Notes: a model not told the origin generated them from the letters alone. DNA of 64,000 nucleotides from Mycolicibacterium rutilum (GCF_900108565.1 NZ_LT629971.1:3410001-3474000), one strand, 5' to 3'; positions 51,680-62,063 are shown, counted from the first letter of the stretch. Made by a program: numbers and translations.

Positions 51680-53109
51680 CCGACCCGGCGGATCTGCCGC
51701 AACCGCCCGACGTTCCGACGCCCGACGAGATCGCGGCGCTGCTGCAGGTCGAGCACCTGCTCGACCAGCGTTGGCCCGAAACGAAACTCGAGCCCAGCAC
51801 GACCCGGATCGCGGCGCTGCTGGAACTGCTCGGCTCACCGCAGCGCGGCTATCCGTCGATCCACATCGCGGGCACCAACGGCAAGACCTCGGTCGCGCGG
51901 ATGGTCGACGCGTTGCTGACCGCGCTGCACCGCCGCACCGGCCGCACCACCAGCCCGCACCTGCAGTCGGCCGTCGAACGCATCTCCATCGACGGCAAAC
52001 CGGTCAGCCCCGCGACCTACGTCGACACCTACCGCGAGATCGAGCCGTTCGTCCAGCTCGTCGATCAGCAGTCCGAAGCGGCCGGCGGTCCGGCTATGAG
52101 CAAGTTCGAGGTCGTCACCGCGATGGCGTTCGCCGCGTTCGCCGACGCGCCGGTCGACGTCGCGGTCGTCGAGGTCGGCCTCGGCGGGCGTTGGGACGCA
52201 ACGAACGTCGTCAACGCGCCGGTGGCCGTCATCACCCCGATCGGCATGGACCACGCCGACTACCTCGGCGACACGATCGCCGACATCGCCGCCGAGAAGG
52301 CCGGGATCATCACCAAACAGGAGGATGACCTGGTGCCGACCGACACCGTCGCCGTCATCGGCCGCCAGGTGCCCGAGGCGATGGAGGTGCTGCTCGCGCA
52401 AACCGTGCGCGCCGACGCCGCGGTGGCCCGCGAGGACTCCGAGTTCGCGGTGCTGGGCAGGCAGATCGCCGTCGGCGGCCAACTGCTCGAACTGCAGGGC
52501 CTCGGTGGCGTCTACAACGAGATCTTCCTGCCGCTGCACGGCGAACATCAGGCGCACAACGCGGTGGTCGCGCTGGCGGCGGTGGAGGCGTTCTTCGGCG
52601 CCGGCGCGGACCGCCAGCTCGACGTCGACGCGGTGCGCGCCGGCTTCGCCGCGGTGACCAGCCCGGGGCGACTGGAGCGGATGCGCAGCGCACCAACGGT
52701 TTTCATTGATGCCGCGCACAACCCCGCCGGCGCCGCGGCGCTGGCGCAGGCGCTGCAGGAGGAATTCGACTTCCGCTATCTCGTCGGCGTGGTGTCGGTG
52801 ATGGCCGACAAGGACGTCGACGGGATCCTGGCCGCGCTGGAGACGGTGTTCGACCAGATCGTGGTGACCCACAACGGGTCGCCGCGCGCCATGGACGTGA
52901 CGGAGTTGGCGCTGCTGGCCGAGCAGCGGTTCGGCCCCGACCGGGTGGTCACCGCGGCCACGCTGCCCGACGCCATCGAGACGGCCACCGCCATCGTCGA
53001 GGAATCCAGCAGCGAGGGTGAGAGGTTCGGCGGCGCCGGAATGGTGATCACCGGTTCGGTGGTCACCGCCGGGGCGGCGCGCACGCTGTTCGGGAAGGAC
53101 CCGCAATGA
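51676..53109 (+). CDS. folC: Folylpolyglutamate synthase / dihydrofolate synthase
   Basis: A 477-aa Mur-ligase-fold enzyme that adds glutamates to folates and dihydropteroate. The P-loop [13 protein letters not shown] is near residues 63-75, the second ATP motif region is [15 protein letters not shown], and [11 protein letters not shown] is near 347. The start overlaps the valS stop and the stop overlaps the next gene. Folate polyglutamylation retains cofactors in the cell and is a known factor in antifolate response. Confidence 0.94.
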   Translation: MTDPADLPQPPDVPTPDEIAALLQVEHLLDQRWPETKLEPSTTRIAALLELLGSPQRGYPSIHIAGTNGKTSVARMVDALLTALHRRTGRTTSPHLQSAVERISIDGKPVSPATYVDTYREIEPFVQLVDQQSEAAGGPAMSKFEVVTAMAFAAFADAPVDVAVVEVGLGGRWDATNVVNAPVAVITPIGMDHADYLGDTIADIAAEKAGIITKQEDDLVPTDTVAVIGRQVPEAMEVLLAQTVRADAAVAREDSEFAVLGRQIAVGGQLLELQGLGGVYNEIFLPLHGEHQAHNAVVALAAVEAFFGAGADRQLDVDAVRAGFAAVTSPGRLERMRSAPTVFIDAAHNPAGAAALAQALQEEFDFRYLVGVVSVMADKDVDGILAALETVFDQIVVTHNGSPRAMDVTELALLAEQRFGPDRVVTAATLPDAIETATAIVEESSSEGERFGGAGMVITGSVVTAGAARTLFGKDPQ

Positions 53110-53501
53110 CCGAGCAGGCGCCTGCGCACCAGCCCGATCCCTGGAAGAGCTTCCGCGGGGTCATGGCGGGCACCCTGATCCTCGAGGCGATCGTCGTGCT
53201 GCTGGCGCTGCCGGTGGTGGCCAAGGTCGGTGGCGGCCTGACCACGGCCAGCACCGGTTACCTCGTCGGCCTCGCGGTGGTGCTGGTGCTGCTGGCCGGT
53301 GTGCAGGGCAGGCCATGGGCCATCTGGGTCAACCTGGCGATCCAGCTCGCGTTGATCGCCGGCGCGGTGTTCGACGGCGCGATCGGCTTCGTCGGCGTGA
53401 TCTTCCTGATCGTGTGGCTGCTGATCGCCTATCTGCGCGCCGAGGTCCTGCGCCGCCAGAAGCGCGGGCTTCTGCCTGGTCAGCAGCGTCCCCCCGAGTA
53501 G
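53106..53501 (+). CDS. DUF4233 membrane protein
   Basis: 131 aa with four hydrophobic segments (about residues 18-42, 46-68, 75-97 and 99-115) and a charged C-terminus (RRQKRGLLPGQQ). It matches DUF4233, always found between folC and ndk in actinobacteria (recalled Rv2446c). The function is unknown. The ATG overlaps the folC stop (ATGA). Confidence 0.85.
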   Translation: MTEQAPAHQPDPWKSFRGVMAGTLILEAIVVLLALPVVAKVGGGLTTASTGYLVGLAVVLVLLAGVQGRPWAIWVNLAIQLALIAGAVFDGAIGFVGVIFLIVWLLIAYLRAEVLRRQKRGLLPGQQRPPE

Positions 53502-53528
53502 TCGACAACGGCGACTATCCTGTCGGCC

Positions 53529-53948
53529 GTGACTGAGCCGACTGAGCGCACCCTCGTTCTGATCAAGCCCGACGGCGTCAAACGGCGTCTCGTCGGCGAA
53601 ATACTCGCCCGGATCGAGCGCAAAGGCCTGACCTTCGCCGAGCTGAAGCTCGTGACCGTCAGCGACGACCTGGCCCGCAAGCACTACGCCGAGCACGAAG
53701 ACAAGCCGTTCTTCGGTTCGCTGCTGGAGTTCATCACCTCGGGGCCGGTCGTGGCCGCGATCGTGGAGGGCCCGCGCGCTGTTGCCGCGTTCCGTCAGAT
53801 CGCCGGCGGCACCGATCCGGTGGAGAAGGCCACCCCGGGCACCATCCGCGGTGACCTGGCCCTGATCACCCAGGACAACCTCGTGCACGGCTCGGATTCG
53901 CCGGAGTCCGCGGCCCGCGAAATCGAGCTCTGGTTCCCCAGCAAGTAG
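53529..53948 (+). CDS. ndk: Nucleoside diphosphate kinase
   Basis: 139 aa. Transfers the gamma phosphate between nucleotides through a phospho-histidine. The N-terminal [18 protein letters not shown] and the active-site His in [13 protein letters not shown] (near residue 117) are intact. GTG start at 53529, 27 bp after the DUF4233 gene; last gene of the valS operon, followed by a hairpin. Confidence 0.96.
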   Translation: MTEPTERTLVLIKPDGVKRRLVGEILARIERKGLTFAELKLVTVSDDLARKHYAEHEDKPFFGSLLEFITSGPVVAAIVEGPRAVAAFRQIAGGTDPVEKATPGTIRGDLALITQDNLVHGSDSPESAAREIELWFPSK

Positions 53949-54256
53949 GGCGCTGACACGGCTACCCGCCCAGCCTGGTCGGGCGGGGTGGCGTGATGTG
54001 GGATACTTGCCACGGGTAACCGGCCATCAACCGGGGTCGGAAACCCGAATGAAGACTTAGACGTGCGCGACCATCGCCACGCGTGATGCGGCGCCGACCG
54101 TCCAGCCATCATTCAGACCGGCACCGGGATGGTTCACCCAGTGGACTGCCCGGGGCAAGACCACAACAAGCTCGGGCGAAGTTTCCCGGGCCAATAGCGG
54201 AAGCCCTCGCGTGGCCGCGTCAAACACGACGCGCCCGGGGGCTTAGAGGAGACTAC
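53949..54256 (+). other. rne leader and promoter region
   Basis: 308 bp between ndk and rne. GATACT at 54001-54006 is a possible -10 element. Just before the ribosome site a nested hairpin can form: AAGCCC (54201-54206) with GGGCTT (54239-54244), enclosing GCGTC-AAACAC-GACGC (54217-54232). A long, structured leader suits an mRNA for RNase E, which is autoregulated through its 5' UTR in other bacteria. Confidence 0.5.
53965..53987. terminator. Hairpin after ndk
   Basis: CCCGCCC / GGGCGGG, 7-bp stem with a 9-nt loop, 16 nt after the ndk stop. No T-tract; probably the operon terminator. Confidence 0.5.
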
Positions 54257-57106
54257 GTGGCTGAAGATGCCCCTACCGAAGACCTTTCCGAAGACAGCCG
54301 ACACACGGAGGATGCTCAGCCCGAGAAGCTGAGGGTGCACTCCCTGGCCAGGGCGTTGGGCACCACCAGCAAGCGGGTGCTCGATGCGCTGGCGGCGCTC
54401 GACGGCCGGGCGCGAAGCGCGCACTCGACCGTCGAGGAGGACGAGGCCGAGCGGGTGCGCGACGCGCTCGCCGAGGCGTCCGACGAGTCGGCAGCGCCCG
54501 AGACACCGGCCTCCGAGGCCGAACCCGCCGCTGCCGCACCCGAGCCTGAGGCCACTGCTCCCGAGGTGCTGTTCGCTGCGCCCGAGCCGACCGCGGACAG
54601 CGCCCCGGCCGAACCCGAGCGGCCGGCGTCGAAAGACGAACAGGCCGCCGACTACCTGCCGCTGTTCGTCGCGCCGCAGCCCGTCACGTTCGACTACGAC
54701 GACGATGACGACGACAGCGACGACAGCCAGGACGACCAGGACGACGACGACCAGTCCGAGCGGCCGTCGGCTCGGCGTCGCCGCCGCGGCCGCCGTGGCC
54801 GGGGCCGCGGTCGTGGCGAGCAGAACGGCGACGACTCCGACGCCGACAGCGACGACAGCCAGGACGGCGAGCAGGACTCCGACGACAGCGACGACTCCGA
54901 CGACGACAACGGCGACGACGAGTCGAACGGCACCGAGGGCGCGACCCGCCGCCGGCGCCGTCGTCGTCGCCGCAAGTCCGGATCCGGAGACGACAGCGAC
55001 AGCACCGGCTCGCCCGACGACCCGCCCAACACGGTCGTGCACGAGCGCGAACCGCGGAAGTCCAGCAAGGCCGACAAGGCCGGGCAGAGCGGCGACGGGG
55101 AAATCCAGGGCATCAGCGGCTCGACGCGGCTGGAGGCCAAGCGTCAGCGCCGCCGCGACGGCCGCGACGCGGGCAGACGCCGGCCGCCGATCCTGAGCGA
55201 AGCCGAGTTCCTGGCCCGGCGTGAGGCCGTCGAGCGGATGATGGTCGTGCGCGACAAGGTGCGCACCGAACCCCCGCACGAAGGCGCCCGCTACACCCAG
55301 ATCGCCGTCCTCGAAGACGGCGTCGTCGTCGAGCACTTCGTGACCTCGGCCGCCTCGGCGAGCCTGGTCGGCAACATCTACCTCGGCATCGTGCAGAACG
55401 TGCTGCCCTCGATGGAGGCCGCGTTCGTCGACATCGGCCGCGGCCGCAACGGCGTGCTCTACGCCGGTGAGGTCAACTGGGAGGCCGCGGGCCTCGGCGG
55501 GCAGAACCGCAAGATCGAGCAGGCCCTCAAACCCGGCGACTACGTCGTCGTGCAGGTCAGCAAGGACCCGGTCGGGCACAAGGGCGCGCGGTTGACGACG
55601 CAGGTGTCGCTGGCCGGCCGCTACCTGGTCTACGTGCCGGGCGCCTCGTCGACCGGGATCAGCCGCAAGCTGCCCGACACCGAACGCCAGCGGCTCAAGG
55701 AGATCCTGCGCGAGGTCGTCCCGCCCGATGCCGGGGTGATCATCCGCACCGCGTCCGAGGGCGTCAAAGAAGAAGACATCCGCACCGACGTCGAACGCCT
55801 GGCCAAGCGCTGGACCGAGATCGAGGCCAAGGCCGCCGACATCACCGCGAAGAAGGCCGGCGCGGCCGTCGCGCTCTACGAAGAGCCCGACGTGCTGGTC
55901 AAGGTGATCCGCGACCTGTTCAACGAAGACTTCACCGGGCTCACGGTATCTGGCGACGAAGCCTGGGAGACCATCACCGGTTACGTCAATGCCGTTGCGC
56001 CCGAACTGCTTCCGCGGCTGACCAAGTACGAGCCCGCGTCCCCGGACGGCCCCGACGTGTTCGCGGTGCACCGCATTGACGAGCAGCTGACCAAGGCGAT
56101 GGACCGCAAGGTGTGGCTGCCGTCGGGCGGCACGCTGGTCATCGACCGCACCGAGGCGATGACGGTCATCGACGTCAACACCGGCAAGTTCACCGGCTCC
56201 GGCGGCAACCTCGAACAGACCGTCACCCGCAACAACCTGGAGGCGGCCGAGGAGATCGTGCGCCAGCTGCGGCTGCGTGACATCGGCGGCATCGTGGTCA
56301 TCGACTTCATCGACATGGTGCTCGAATCCAACCGCGACCTGGTGCTGCGCCGGCTGACCGAGGCGCTGGCGCGCGACCGCACCCGCCATCAGGTGTCCGA
56401 GGTGACCTCGCTGGGCCTGGTGCAGCTGACGCGCAAGCGGCTCGGCACCGGACTGGTCGAGGCGTTCTCGACGTCGTGCACCCACTGCGCCGGACGCGGG
56501 ATCGTGCTGCACGGCGATCCCGTGGACTCGGCGTCGGGCAACGGGCGCAAATCCGACACCGGTGGCGGACGCCGCGGCAAGCGCGGTAAACGCGGCGCCA
56601 AGGCCGAGGACGTCCCGGTGGCCAAGGTGCCCCCGCATCCGGCCGGTGAGCACCCGATGTTCAAGGCCATGGCCGCGGCCAACGGCAAGCACGAGGACGA
56701 CGAGGACGGCTCCGACGAGACCGGCGAGGCCGAGGACGTCAAACCCGCCGAAGAGGTGGGAGAGGCCGATTCCGAGGCGATCCGCGACGCGGTGGGCGAG
56801 GACCTCGTCGACAGCGACGACGACTCCGACGAGGACACCGACGACGAGGACTTCGACGACTCCGACGAGGACGACGAAGACGAGGACGAGATCGACCTCG
56901 ACACCGATGACGACGAAGACGCGATCGACGACGACATCGAGGTCATCGGCGACGACCCCGACGATGATTCAGACGACGACTCGGACGACGACGAGGACTC
57001 AGATGAGGACGAGGACGAGGATCCGGCACCGCCGGTGGTCTCGGGAGGTCGCCACCGCCGACGCGCGGCGGCACGACCCGCGGGCCCGCCGACACACGAT
57101 GCCTGA
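54257..57106 (+). CDS. rne: Ribonuclease E
   Basis: A 949-aa endoribonuclease central to mRNA decay and rRNA processing. An IF2_N-like helical segment is near residues 27-75 (LRVHSLARALGTTSKRVLDA). A disordered region of Asp and Arg blocks (about 150-300) follows, then the S1 domain (about 365-450, AFVDIGRGRNGVLYAGE). The DNase I-like catalytic part has VIDVNTGKF and VVIDFIDM, and the zinc link is CTHCAGRG near 740. The C-terminal 200 residues are extremely acidic. GTG start at 54257 with GAGGAG; the frame extends upstream without family support. Confidence 0.95.
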   Translation: MAEDAPTEDLSEDSRHTEDAQPEKLRVHSLARALGTTSKRVLDALAALDGRARSAHSTVEEDEAERVRDALAEASDESAAPETPASEAEPAAAAPEPEATAPEVLFAAPEPTADSAPAEPERPASKDEQAADYLPLFVAPQPVTFDYDDDDDDSDDSQDDQDDDDQSERPSARRRRRGRRGRGRGRGEQNGDDSDADSDDSQDGEQDSDDSDDSDDDNGDDESNGTEGATRRRRRRRRRKSGSGDDSDSTGSPDDPPNTVVHEREPRKSSKADKAGQSGDGEIQGISGSTRLEAKRQRRRDGRDAGRRRPPILSEAEFLARREAVERMMVVRDKVRTEPPHEGARYTQIAVLEDGVVVEHFVTSAASASLVGNIYLGIVQNVLPSMEAAFVDIGRGRNGVLYAGEVNWEAAGLGGQNRKIEQALKPGDYVVVQVSKDPVGHKGARLTTQVSLAGRYLVYVPGASSTGISRKLPDTERQRLKEILREVVPPDAGVIIRTASEGVKEEDIRTDVERLAKRWTEIEAKAADITAKKAGAAVALYEEPDVLVKVIRDLFNEDFTGLTVSGDEAWETITGYVNAVAPELLPRLTKYEPASPDGPDVFAVHRIDEQLTKAMDRKVWLPSGGTLVIDRTEAMTVIDVNTGKFTGSGGNLEQTVTRNNLEAAEEIVRQLRLRDIGGIVVIDFIDMVLESNRDLVLRRLTEALARDRTRHQVSEVTSLGLVQLTRKRLGTGLVEAFSTSCTHCAGRGIVLHGDPVDSASGNGRKSDTGGGRRGKRGKRGAKAEDVPVAKVPPHPAGEHPMFKAMAAANGKHEDDEDGSDETGEAEDVKPAEEVGEADSEAIRDAVGEDLVDSDDDSDEDTDDEDFDDSDEDDEDEDEIDLDTDDDEDAIDDDIEVIGDDPDDDSDDDSDDDEDSDEDEDEDPAPPVVSGGRHRRRAAARPAGPPTHDA

Positions 57107-57285
57107 CCGGGGGTTTCTCGGCGACCCGCCTACCTGCGGTGATTTGACCCTCGTGCGGCCGCTCAAGTAGCCTTGAGCAGTTGTCGCCAGGCTCTGGAAC
57201 GTGCGAGCCGGTGGCAGTCGGGAAACCCAGACAAGCGCAGCAGCAATTGCGCGCGCCCAGTGAACGACGTAGGAGTAGCAGCACG

Positions 57286-57597
57286 ATGGCGACGTACGCA
57301 ATCGTCAAGACCGGCGGCAAGCAGTACAAGGTCGCCGTCGGCGACGTGGTCAAGGTCGAGAAGCTCGACCTCGAGCCGGGCGCCGACGTGTCGCTGCCCG
57401 TCGCGCTGGTCGTCGATGGGGCCAAGGTCACCTCGGCCGCCAAGGACCTGGAGAAGGTCGCGGTCACCGGTGAGGTCCTCGAGCACACCAAGGGCCCGAA
57501 GATCCGCATCCACAAGTTCAAGAACAAGACCGGCTATCACAAGCGGCAGGGTCACCGTCAGCAGCTGACGGTCCTCAAGGTCACCGGCATCAAGTAA
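57286..57597 (+). CDS. rplU: 50S ribosomal protein L21
   Basis: A 103-aa ribosomal protein. [20 protein letters not shown] is the standard N-terminus and the C-terminal signature is [12 protein letters not shown]. The start has AGGAG upstream. The 179-bp gap after rne carries its promoter. rpmA follows after 10 bp. Confidence 0.97.
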   Translation: MATYAIVKTGGKQYKVAVGDVVKVEKLDLEPGADVSLPVALVVDGAKVTSAAKDLEKVAVTGEVLEHTKGPKIRIHKFKNKTGYHKRQGHRQQLTVLKVTGIK

Positions 57598-57607
57598 GGG
57601 TTTCGAC

Positions 57608-57874
57608 ATGGCACACAAGAAGGGCGCTTCCAGCTCACGCAACGGTCGCGACTCAGCCGCTCAGCGGCTCGGCGTCAAGCGTTTCGGCGGCCAGATCGTC
57701 AAGGCCGGCGAGATCCTGGTCCGTCAGCGCGGTACCCACTTCCATCCCGGTGTCAATGTCGGCCGTGGCGGCGACGACACCCTGTTCGCCACCGCCCCCG
57801 GCGCCGTGGAGTTCGGCACCAAGCGCGGCCGCAAGACCGTCAGCGTGGTCCGGCCGGCGCCGCAGGAGGCCTGA
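57608..57874 (+). CDS. rpmA: 50S ribosomal protein L27
   Basis: 88 aa with the L27 signature [16 protein letters not shown] and [17 protein letters not shown]. It contacts the peptidyl transferase centre through its N-terminal tail, which here begins directly at AHKKG as in actinobacteria, with no cleavable extension. Confidence 0.97.
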   Translation: MAHKKGASSSRNGRDSAAQRLGVKRFGGQIVKAGEILVRQRGTHFHPGVNVGRGGDDTLFATAPGAVEFGTKRGRKTVSVVRPAPQEA

Positions 57875-57889
57875 CTTCCTGCCGCGAAT

Positions 57890-57936
57890 GTGAAGCTACT
57901 GCGAATTCTCGGCTGAATTCTTCGCAGTAGCTTCAC
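57890..57936. terminator. 16-bp perfect hairpin between rpmA and obg
   Basis: GTGAAGCTACTGCGAA (57890-57905) and its exact complement TTCGCAGTAGCTTCAC (57921-57936) enclose a 15-nt loop that contains GAATTC. It lies 15 nt after rpmA and 20 nt before the obg ATG, overlapping the approach to the obg ribosome site. It could terminate, attenuate or be an RNase processing site. Confidence 0.65.
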
Positions 57937-57956
57937 AGTCACCGAAAGGAAGTCCG

Positions 57957-59402
57957 ATGCCCCGCTTCGTCGACCGCGTCGTGATCCACGCGCGGGCCGG
58001 CAACGGCGGTAACGGCTGCGCCTCGGTACACCGCGAGAAGTTCAAACCACTCGGCGGTCCCGACGGCGGTAACGGCGGCCGCGGCGGCAGCGTGGTCCTC
58101 GTCGTCGACCCGCAGGTGCACACGCTGCTCGATTTCCACTTCCACCCGCACGTCGTGGCGCCGTCCGGCAAGCAGGGCGCCGGCAGCAACCGCGACGGCG
58201 CGGCAGGCGTCGACCTCGAGGTCAAGGTGCCCGACGGCACCGTCGTGCTCGACGAGAACGGCCGGCTGCTCGCCGACCTCGTCGGCGCGGGCACGCGGTT
58301 CGAGGCGGCCGCCGGTGGCCGCGGCGGTCTTGGCAACGCGGCGCTGGCGTCGCGCGCCCGCAAGGCTCCCGGCTTCGCGCTGCTCGGTGAAAAAGGTGAG
58401 GTCCGCGACCTGACCCTGGAACTGAAGACCGTCGCCGACGTCGGGCTGGTGGGGTTCCCGTCGGCGGGCAAGTCGTCGTTGGTGTCGGTGATCTCGGCGG
58501 CCAAACCGAAGATCGCCGACTATCCGTTCACCACGCTGGCCCCCAACCTCGGCGTCGTGTCGGCGGGTGACAACACCTTCACCGTCGCCGACGTGCCCGG
58601 CCTGATCCCCGGCGCGTCGGAAGGCCGCGGCCTCGGTCTCGATTTTCTGCGGCACATCGAACGCTGCGCGGTGCTCGCGCACGTGGTCGACTGCGCGACA
58701 CTGGAACCCGGGCGCGACCCGATCTCGGACATCGACGCCCTGGAAGCCGAACTGGCCGCCTACACCCCGACGTTGCAGGGTGACACGACGCTGGGCGATC
58801 TGGCTGAACGCCCGCGCGCGGTGGTGCTCAACAAGATCGACGTGCCCGATGCCCGCGAGTTGGCCGACTTCGTCCGCGACGAGGTCGCCCGCCGCTACGG
58901 CTGGCCCGTCTTCGAGGTGTCCACGGTGACCCGGGAAGGGTTGCGGCAGTTGACGTTCGCGCTGTGGGACATGGTGTCGGCGTACCGCGCCGCGCAGCCG
59001 GAGGTGGTGCCGCGTCGGCCCGTCATCCGGCCGGTGCCCGTCGACGAGAGCGGGTTCTCCGTCGAGTCCGACGGTCAGGGCGGCTTTGTGGTGCGCGGCG
59101 TGCGGCCCGAACGATGGGTCAATCAAACCGATTTCGACAACGACGAGGCCGTCGGCTACCTCGGTGACCGGTTGGCCCGCCTCGGCGTCGAGGACGAGTT
59201 GCTGCGCCTGGGCGCCAAGCCGGGTTGCGCGGTGACGATCGGCGACATGACCTTCGACTGGGAGCCGCAGACCCCGGCGGGGGTGGACGTCACGCTGTCC
59301 GGGCGCGGCACCGACGCGCGGTTGGAACAGACCGACCGCGTCGGCGCGGCCGAGCGCAAGGCCGCGCGCCGCGAGAGGCGGCGCCCCGGCGGTGAGTCGT
59401 GA
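57957..59402 (+). CDS. obg: Obg GTPase (CgtA), ribosome-associated
   Basis: 481 aa. The Gly-rich Obg fold (residues 1-158, [18 protein letters not shown]) is followed by a G domain with GFPSAGKSS (G1, near 165), [12 protein letters not shown] (G2), DVPGLIPGA (G3) and NKID (G4). An OCT-type C-terminal domain (about 350-435) and a basic tail [13 protein letters not shown] follow. It acts in 50S assembly and stringent-type control. The start has GAAAGGA upstream. It overlaps proB by 4 nt (GTGA). Confidence 0.96.
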   Translation: MPRFVDRVVIHARAGNGGNGCASVHREKFKPLGGPDGGNGGRGGSVVLVVDPQVHTLLDFHFHPHVVAPSGKQGAGSNRDGAAGVDLEVKVPDGTVVLDENGRLLADLVGAGTRFEAAAGGRGGLGNAALASRARKAPGFALLGEKGEVRDLTLELKTVADVGLVGFPSAGKSSLVSVISAAKPKIADYPFTTLAPNLGVVSAGDNTFTVADVPGLIPGASEGRGLGLDFLRHIERCAVLAHVVDCATLEPGRDPISDIDALEAELAAYTPTLQGDTTLGDLAERPRAVVLNKIDVPDARELADFVRDEVARRYGWPVFEVSTVTREGLRQLTFALWDMVSAYRAAQPEVVPRRPVIRPVPVDESGFSVESDGQGGFVVRGVRPERWVNQTDFDNDEAVGYLGDRLARLGVEDELLRLGAKPGCAVTIGDMTFDWEPQTPAGVDVTLSGRGTDARLEQTDRVGAAERKAARRERRRPGGES

Positions 59403-60499
59403 GCCCGCATCGGGACGCGATCCGCAAGGCGCGCAGCGTCGTCGTCAAGATCGGCACCACCGCGCTGACCGCCCCCTCGGGAGTCTTCGACGCCGGCCGG
59501 CTGGCGACGCTCGTCGAGGCCATCGAGCGCCGCATGAAGGCCGGCTCCGACGTGGTGATCGTGTCGTCGGGTGCGATCGCCGCCGGTATCGAACCGCTGC
59601 GGCTGACCAAGCGGCCCGCCGACCTGGCCACCAAACAGGCCGCCGCCAGCGTCGGGCAGGTGGCGCTGGTCAACGCATGGAGCGCGGCGTTCGCGCGGTA
59701 TGAGCGCACCGTCGGCCAGGTGCTGCTGACCGCGCACGACATCTCGATGCGGGTCCAGCACACCAACGCTCAACGCACGCTGGACCGGTTGCGGGCACTG
59801 CACGCGGTCGCGATCGTCAACGAGAACGACACCGTCGCCACCAATGAGATCCGCTTCGGTGACAACGACCGGCTTTCGGCGCTGGTCGCGCATCTGGTCG
59901 GCGCCGACGCGCTGGTGCTGCTGTCGGACATCGACGGGCTCTACGACTCGGATCCTCGAAAAGGCAACGCGCGCTTCATCTCAGAGGTGTCGCAGCCGGA
60001 GGATCTCGACGGTGTGGTGGCGGGCCGGGGCAGCAATCTGGGCACCGGCGGGATGGCGTCGAAGTTGTCGTCGGCGCTGCTGGCCGCCGATGCGGGCGTC
60101 CCGGTGCTGCTGGCCGCCGCCGCCGACGCGGCCACCGCGCTCGCGGACGCGTCGGGGGGCACGGTGTTCGCCCCCCGGCCCGAACGGATGTCGGCGCGCC
60201 GCTTCTGGGTGCGCTACGCCGCGGAGGCGTCCGGAGCGCTGACCCTCGATGACGGGGCGGTGCGCGCGGTGGTCAAGCAGCGGCGGTCGCTGTTGCCGGC
60301 CGGTATCACGGCGGTGTCGGGCCGGTTCTACGGCGGTGACGTGGTCGAGTTGCGCTCGCAGGACGCGACGATGGTCGCCCGCGGCGTGGTCGCCTACGAC
60401 CACGGTGAGTTGGCCACCATGCTGGGTCGCTCGACATCGGAGCTGCCGGCGGAGATGCGCAGACCCGCCGTGCACGCCGACGACCTGGTCGCCGTCTGA
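59399..60499 (+). CDS. proB: Glutamate 5-kinase
   Basis: 366 aa. First step of proline synthesis: phosphorylates glutamate with ATP. The amino-acid kinase domain is at residues 10-250 ([41 protein letters not shown]) and the C-terminal PUA domain at about 275-355. GTG start overlapping the obg stop. Normally feedback-inhibited by proline. Confidence 0.95.
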   Translation: MSPHRDAIRKARSVVVKIGTTALTAPSGVFDAGRLATLVEAIERRMKAGSDVVIVSSGAIAAGIEPLRLTKRPADLATKQAAASVGQVALVNAWSAAFARYERTVGQVLLTAHDISMRVQHTNAQRTLDRLRALHAVAIVNENDTVATNEIRFGDNDRLSALVAHLVGADALVLLSDIDGLYDSDPRKGNARFISEVSQPEDLDGVVAGRGSNLGTGGMASKLSSALLAADAGVPVLLAAAADAATALADASGGTVFAPRPERMSARRFWVRYAAEASGALTLDDGAVRAVVKQRRSLLPAGITAVSGRFYGGDVVELRSQDATMVARGVVAYDHGELATMLGRSTSELPAEMRRPAVHADDLVAV

Positions 60500-60513
60500 G
60501 CGGGTTCGGTGCG

Positions 60514-61185
60514 CTAGCGATCGTGCAGCGACTGGATGCGCACCGAAATCGCGTGGAGTGCGGACTTGATCTGCTCCACGCGGTCGTCGGCGTCGTCGAG
60601 GACGTCGTCGTCGGCAGGACACACCGCAACACCGTGCGCTTGCGCCGTCGCTTCCAGACACTGGCGCACCGCGGGATCGGCGAGGATCACCGCGGCCAGC
60701 ACGCCCGGCGCGAGCTCGCGGGTGCGCAGCAGCCCGTCGTAGCGCACCTCGGCAGGGATCCGGATCTCCAGCGCCCCGCCGTCCAGTTGCTGCTTGGCGG
60801 CGGCGAGCAGCAGCGTCAGCGCGGCTCGCGAAACAGCGCCGATCACCTTGCGGCGGAACGGGAACCAGGGCAGCGGCAACTTGTCGACCTGCTTGTCGAG
60901 GCCGCCGGTGAACAGGTACCCGACGAGGCTGTGGGTGCGGATCTCCTCGACGTCGGCCCACTCGACCGAATCGCCGTCGAACTCGAGGGCGTCCTCGCCG
61001 ATGGCCACCCCGCCGAAATGGTTGAGCTTGCGTGCCAGCCAGCGGAGCCGGCCCGGGGTCAGCGAGTGCTCGGCGACCGCGTCACCGATGCCCAGTGCCC
61101 ACCGTCCCGTGACGGGGCCGGGGTCGGGTCGACGCCGGTCCAGCAGTGCCTGCAGCCATGAGGCATCGTCGGATGTCCGCGTCAC
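60514..61185 (-). CDS. Conserved protein of unknown function
   Basis: 223 aa, no signal peptide. The N-terminal region has WLQALLDRRRPDPGP and WALGIGDAVAEHSL; the middle part (LNHFGGVAIGEDALEFDGDSVEW) looks like a PH-like or small beta domain. A mildly hydrophobic stretch near 115-130 could associate with membrane. The C-terminus is helical and acidic (DDDVLDDADDRVEQIKSAL). I recognise no family. GTG at 61185 is preferred to longer in-frame starts, which would run into the sirtuin gene. It is convergent with proB and downstream of the sirtuin. Confidence 0.68.
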   Translation of the reverse strand: MTRTSDDASWLQALLDRRRPDPGPVTGRWALGIGDAVAEHSLTPGRLRWLARKLNHFGGVAIGEDALEFDGDSVEWADVEEIRTHSLVGYLFTGGLDKQVDKLPLPWFPFRRKVIGAVSRAALTLLLAAAKQQLDGGALEIRIPAEVRYDGLLRTRELAPGVLAAVILADPAVRQCLEATAQAHGVAVCPADDDVLDDADDRVEQIKSALHAISVRIQSLHDR

Positions 61186-61193
61186 GCCGCCAT

Positions 61194-62063
61194 TCAAGCC
61201 GATGCCGCGACCTCGGGCAGCTCGTCGGCCAACAGCGCCAGCATCTCCGAACACCCGGTGTCGACCTTCACGGTCGACAGGTCGTCGCCGCGGGTGGGTC
61301 CGCGGTTGATGATCGCGACCGGCATCCGCGCTGCCGCGGCGTGCCGCACGAACCGGTAACCGGAATACACCGTCAGCGACGAACCCGCCACCAGCAGCGC
61401 ATCGGCCCCGTCGACCAATGAATAGGCCTGCGCCACACGTTCCTTCGGGACACTCTCACCGAAGTAGACGATGTCGGGCTTGAGCATCCCGCCGCAGTCA
61501 CCGCACTCGACGACACGGAACGACGTGGTGTCGCCGACGACGGCGTCGGCGTCCGGCGCGACCGCGATGCCGCCCACCGCCTCAGCAGCCTGCGCGGCGA
61601 AGCCCGGATTCGCCGCCTCCAGCAGTTCGGCCAGCGCCGCCCTGGACATCGTCTGCCCGCAGGCCAGGCAGATCACCTGGGCGTAGGTGCCGTGCAGGTT
61701 GACGACGCGGTGGCTACCCGCCTTGCTGTGCAGCAGGTCGACGTTCTGGGTGATCAATCCCGAGATGACACCGGCGGCCTCCAGTGCGGCCAGCGCGCGG
61801 TGCCCGGCGTTGGGCAACGTCGCGTCCATGTGGCGCCAGCCCAGATGGTTGCGCGCCCAGTAGCGCTGCCGAAAGACCGCATCCGCCGTGAACTGCCGGA
61901 TCGTCATCGGGTTGCTCGGCGGGGAGTCCGGCCCGCGGTAGTCCGGGATCCCGGAATCGGTCGACATCCCCGCGCCGGTGAGCACGGCCAGGCGACGGCC
62001 ACGCAACAGCTCGACGAGTTCGGGCGCTTCCACTGTGTCCAGGGTAGGCGTTATCTGAGGCAT
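61194..62063 (-). CDS. Sirtuin, NAD-dependent protein deacylase
   Basis: A 289-aa Sir2-family enzyme that removes acyl groups from lysines while consuming NAD and releasing nicotinamide. NAD-binding motifs are LTGAGMSTDSGIPDYRG near residues 29-45 and TQNVDLLHSKAGS near 115; the catalytic His is in NLHGTY. The zinc ligands are CLAC and CGDC. It is longer than the E. coli CobB core; the region between the Cys pairs carries an insertion (about 150-195). The start at 62063 overlaps the end of the upstream hydrolase by 13 bp. Confidence 0.9.
   Translation of the reverse strand: MPQITPTLDTVEAPELVELLRGRRLAVLTGAGMSTDSGIPDYRGPDSPPSNPMTIRQFTADAVFRQRYWARNHLGWRHMDATLPNAGHRALAALEAAGVISGLITQNVDLLHSKAGSHRVVNLHGTYAQVICLACGQTMSRAALAELLEAANPGFAAQAAEAVGGIAVAPDADAVVGDTTSFRVVECGDCGGMLKPDIVYFGESVPKERVAQAYSLVDGADALLVAGSSLTVYSGYRFVRHAAAARMPVAIINRGPTRGDDLSTVKVDTGCSEMLALLADELPEVAASA

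Noticed and set aside
54134-56692. 852-aa antisense frame over rne
   Set aside because: It mirrors the Asp/Glu-rich codons of RNase E as long Val runs; no domain and no start context.
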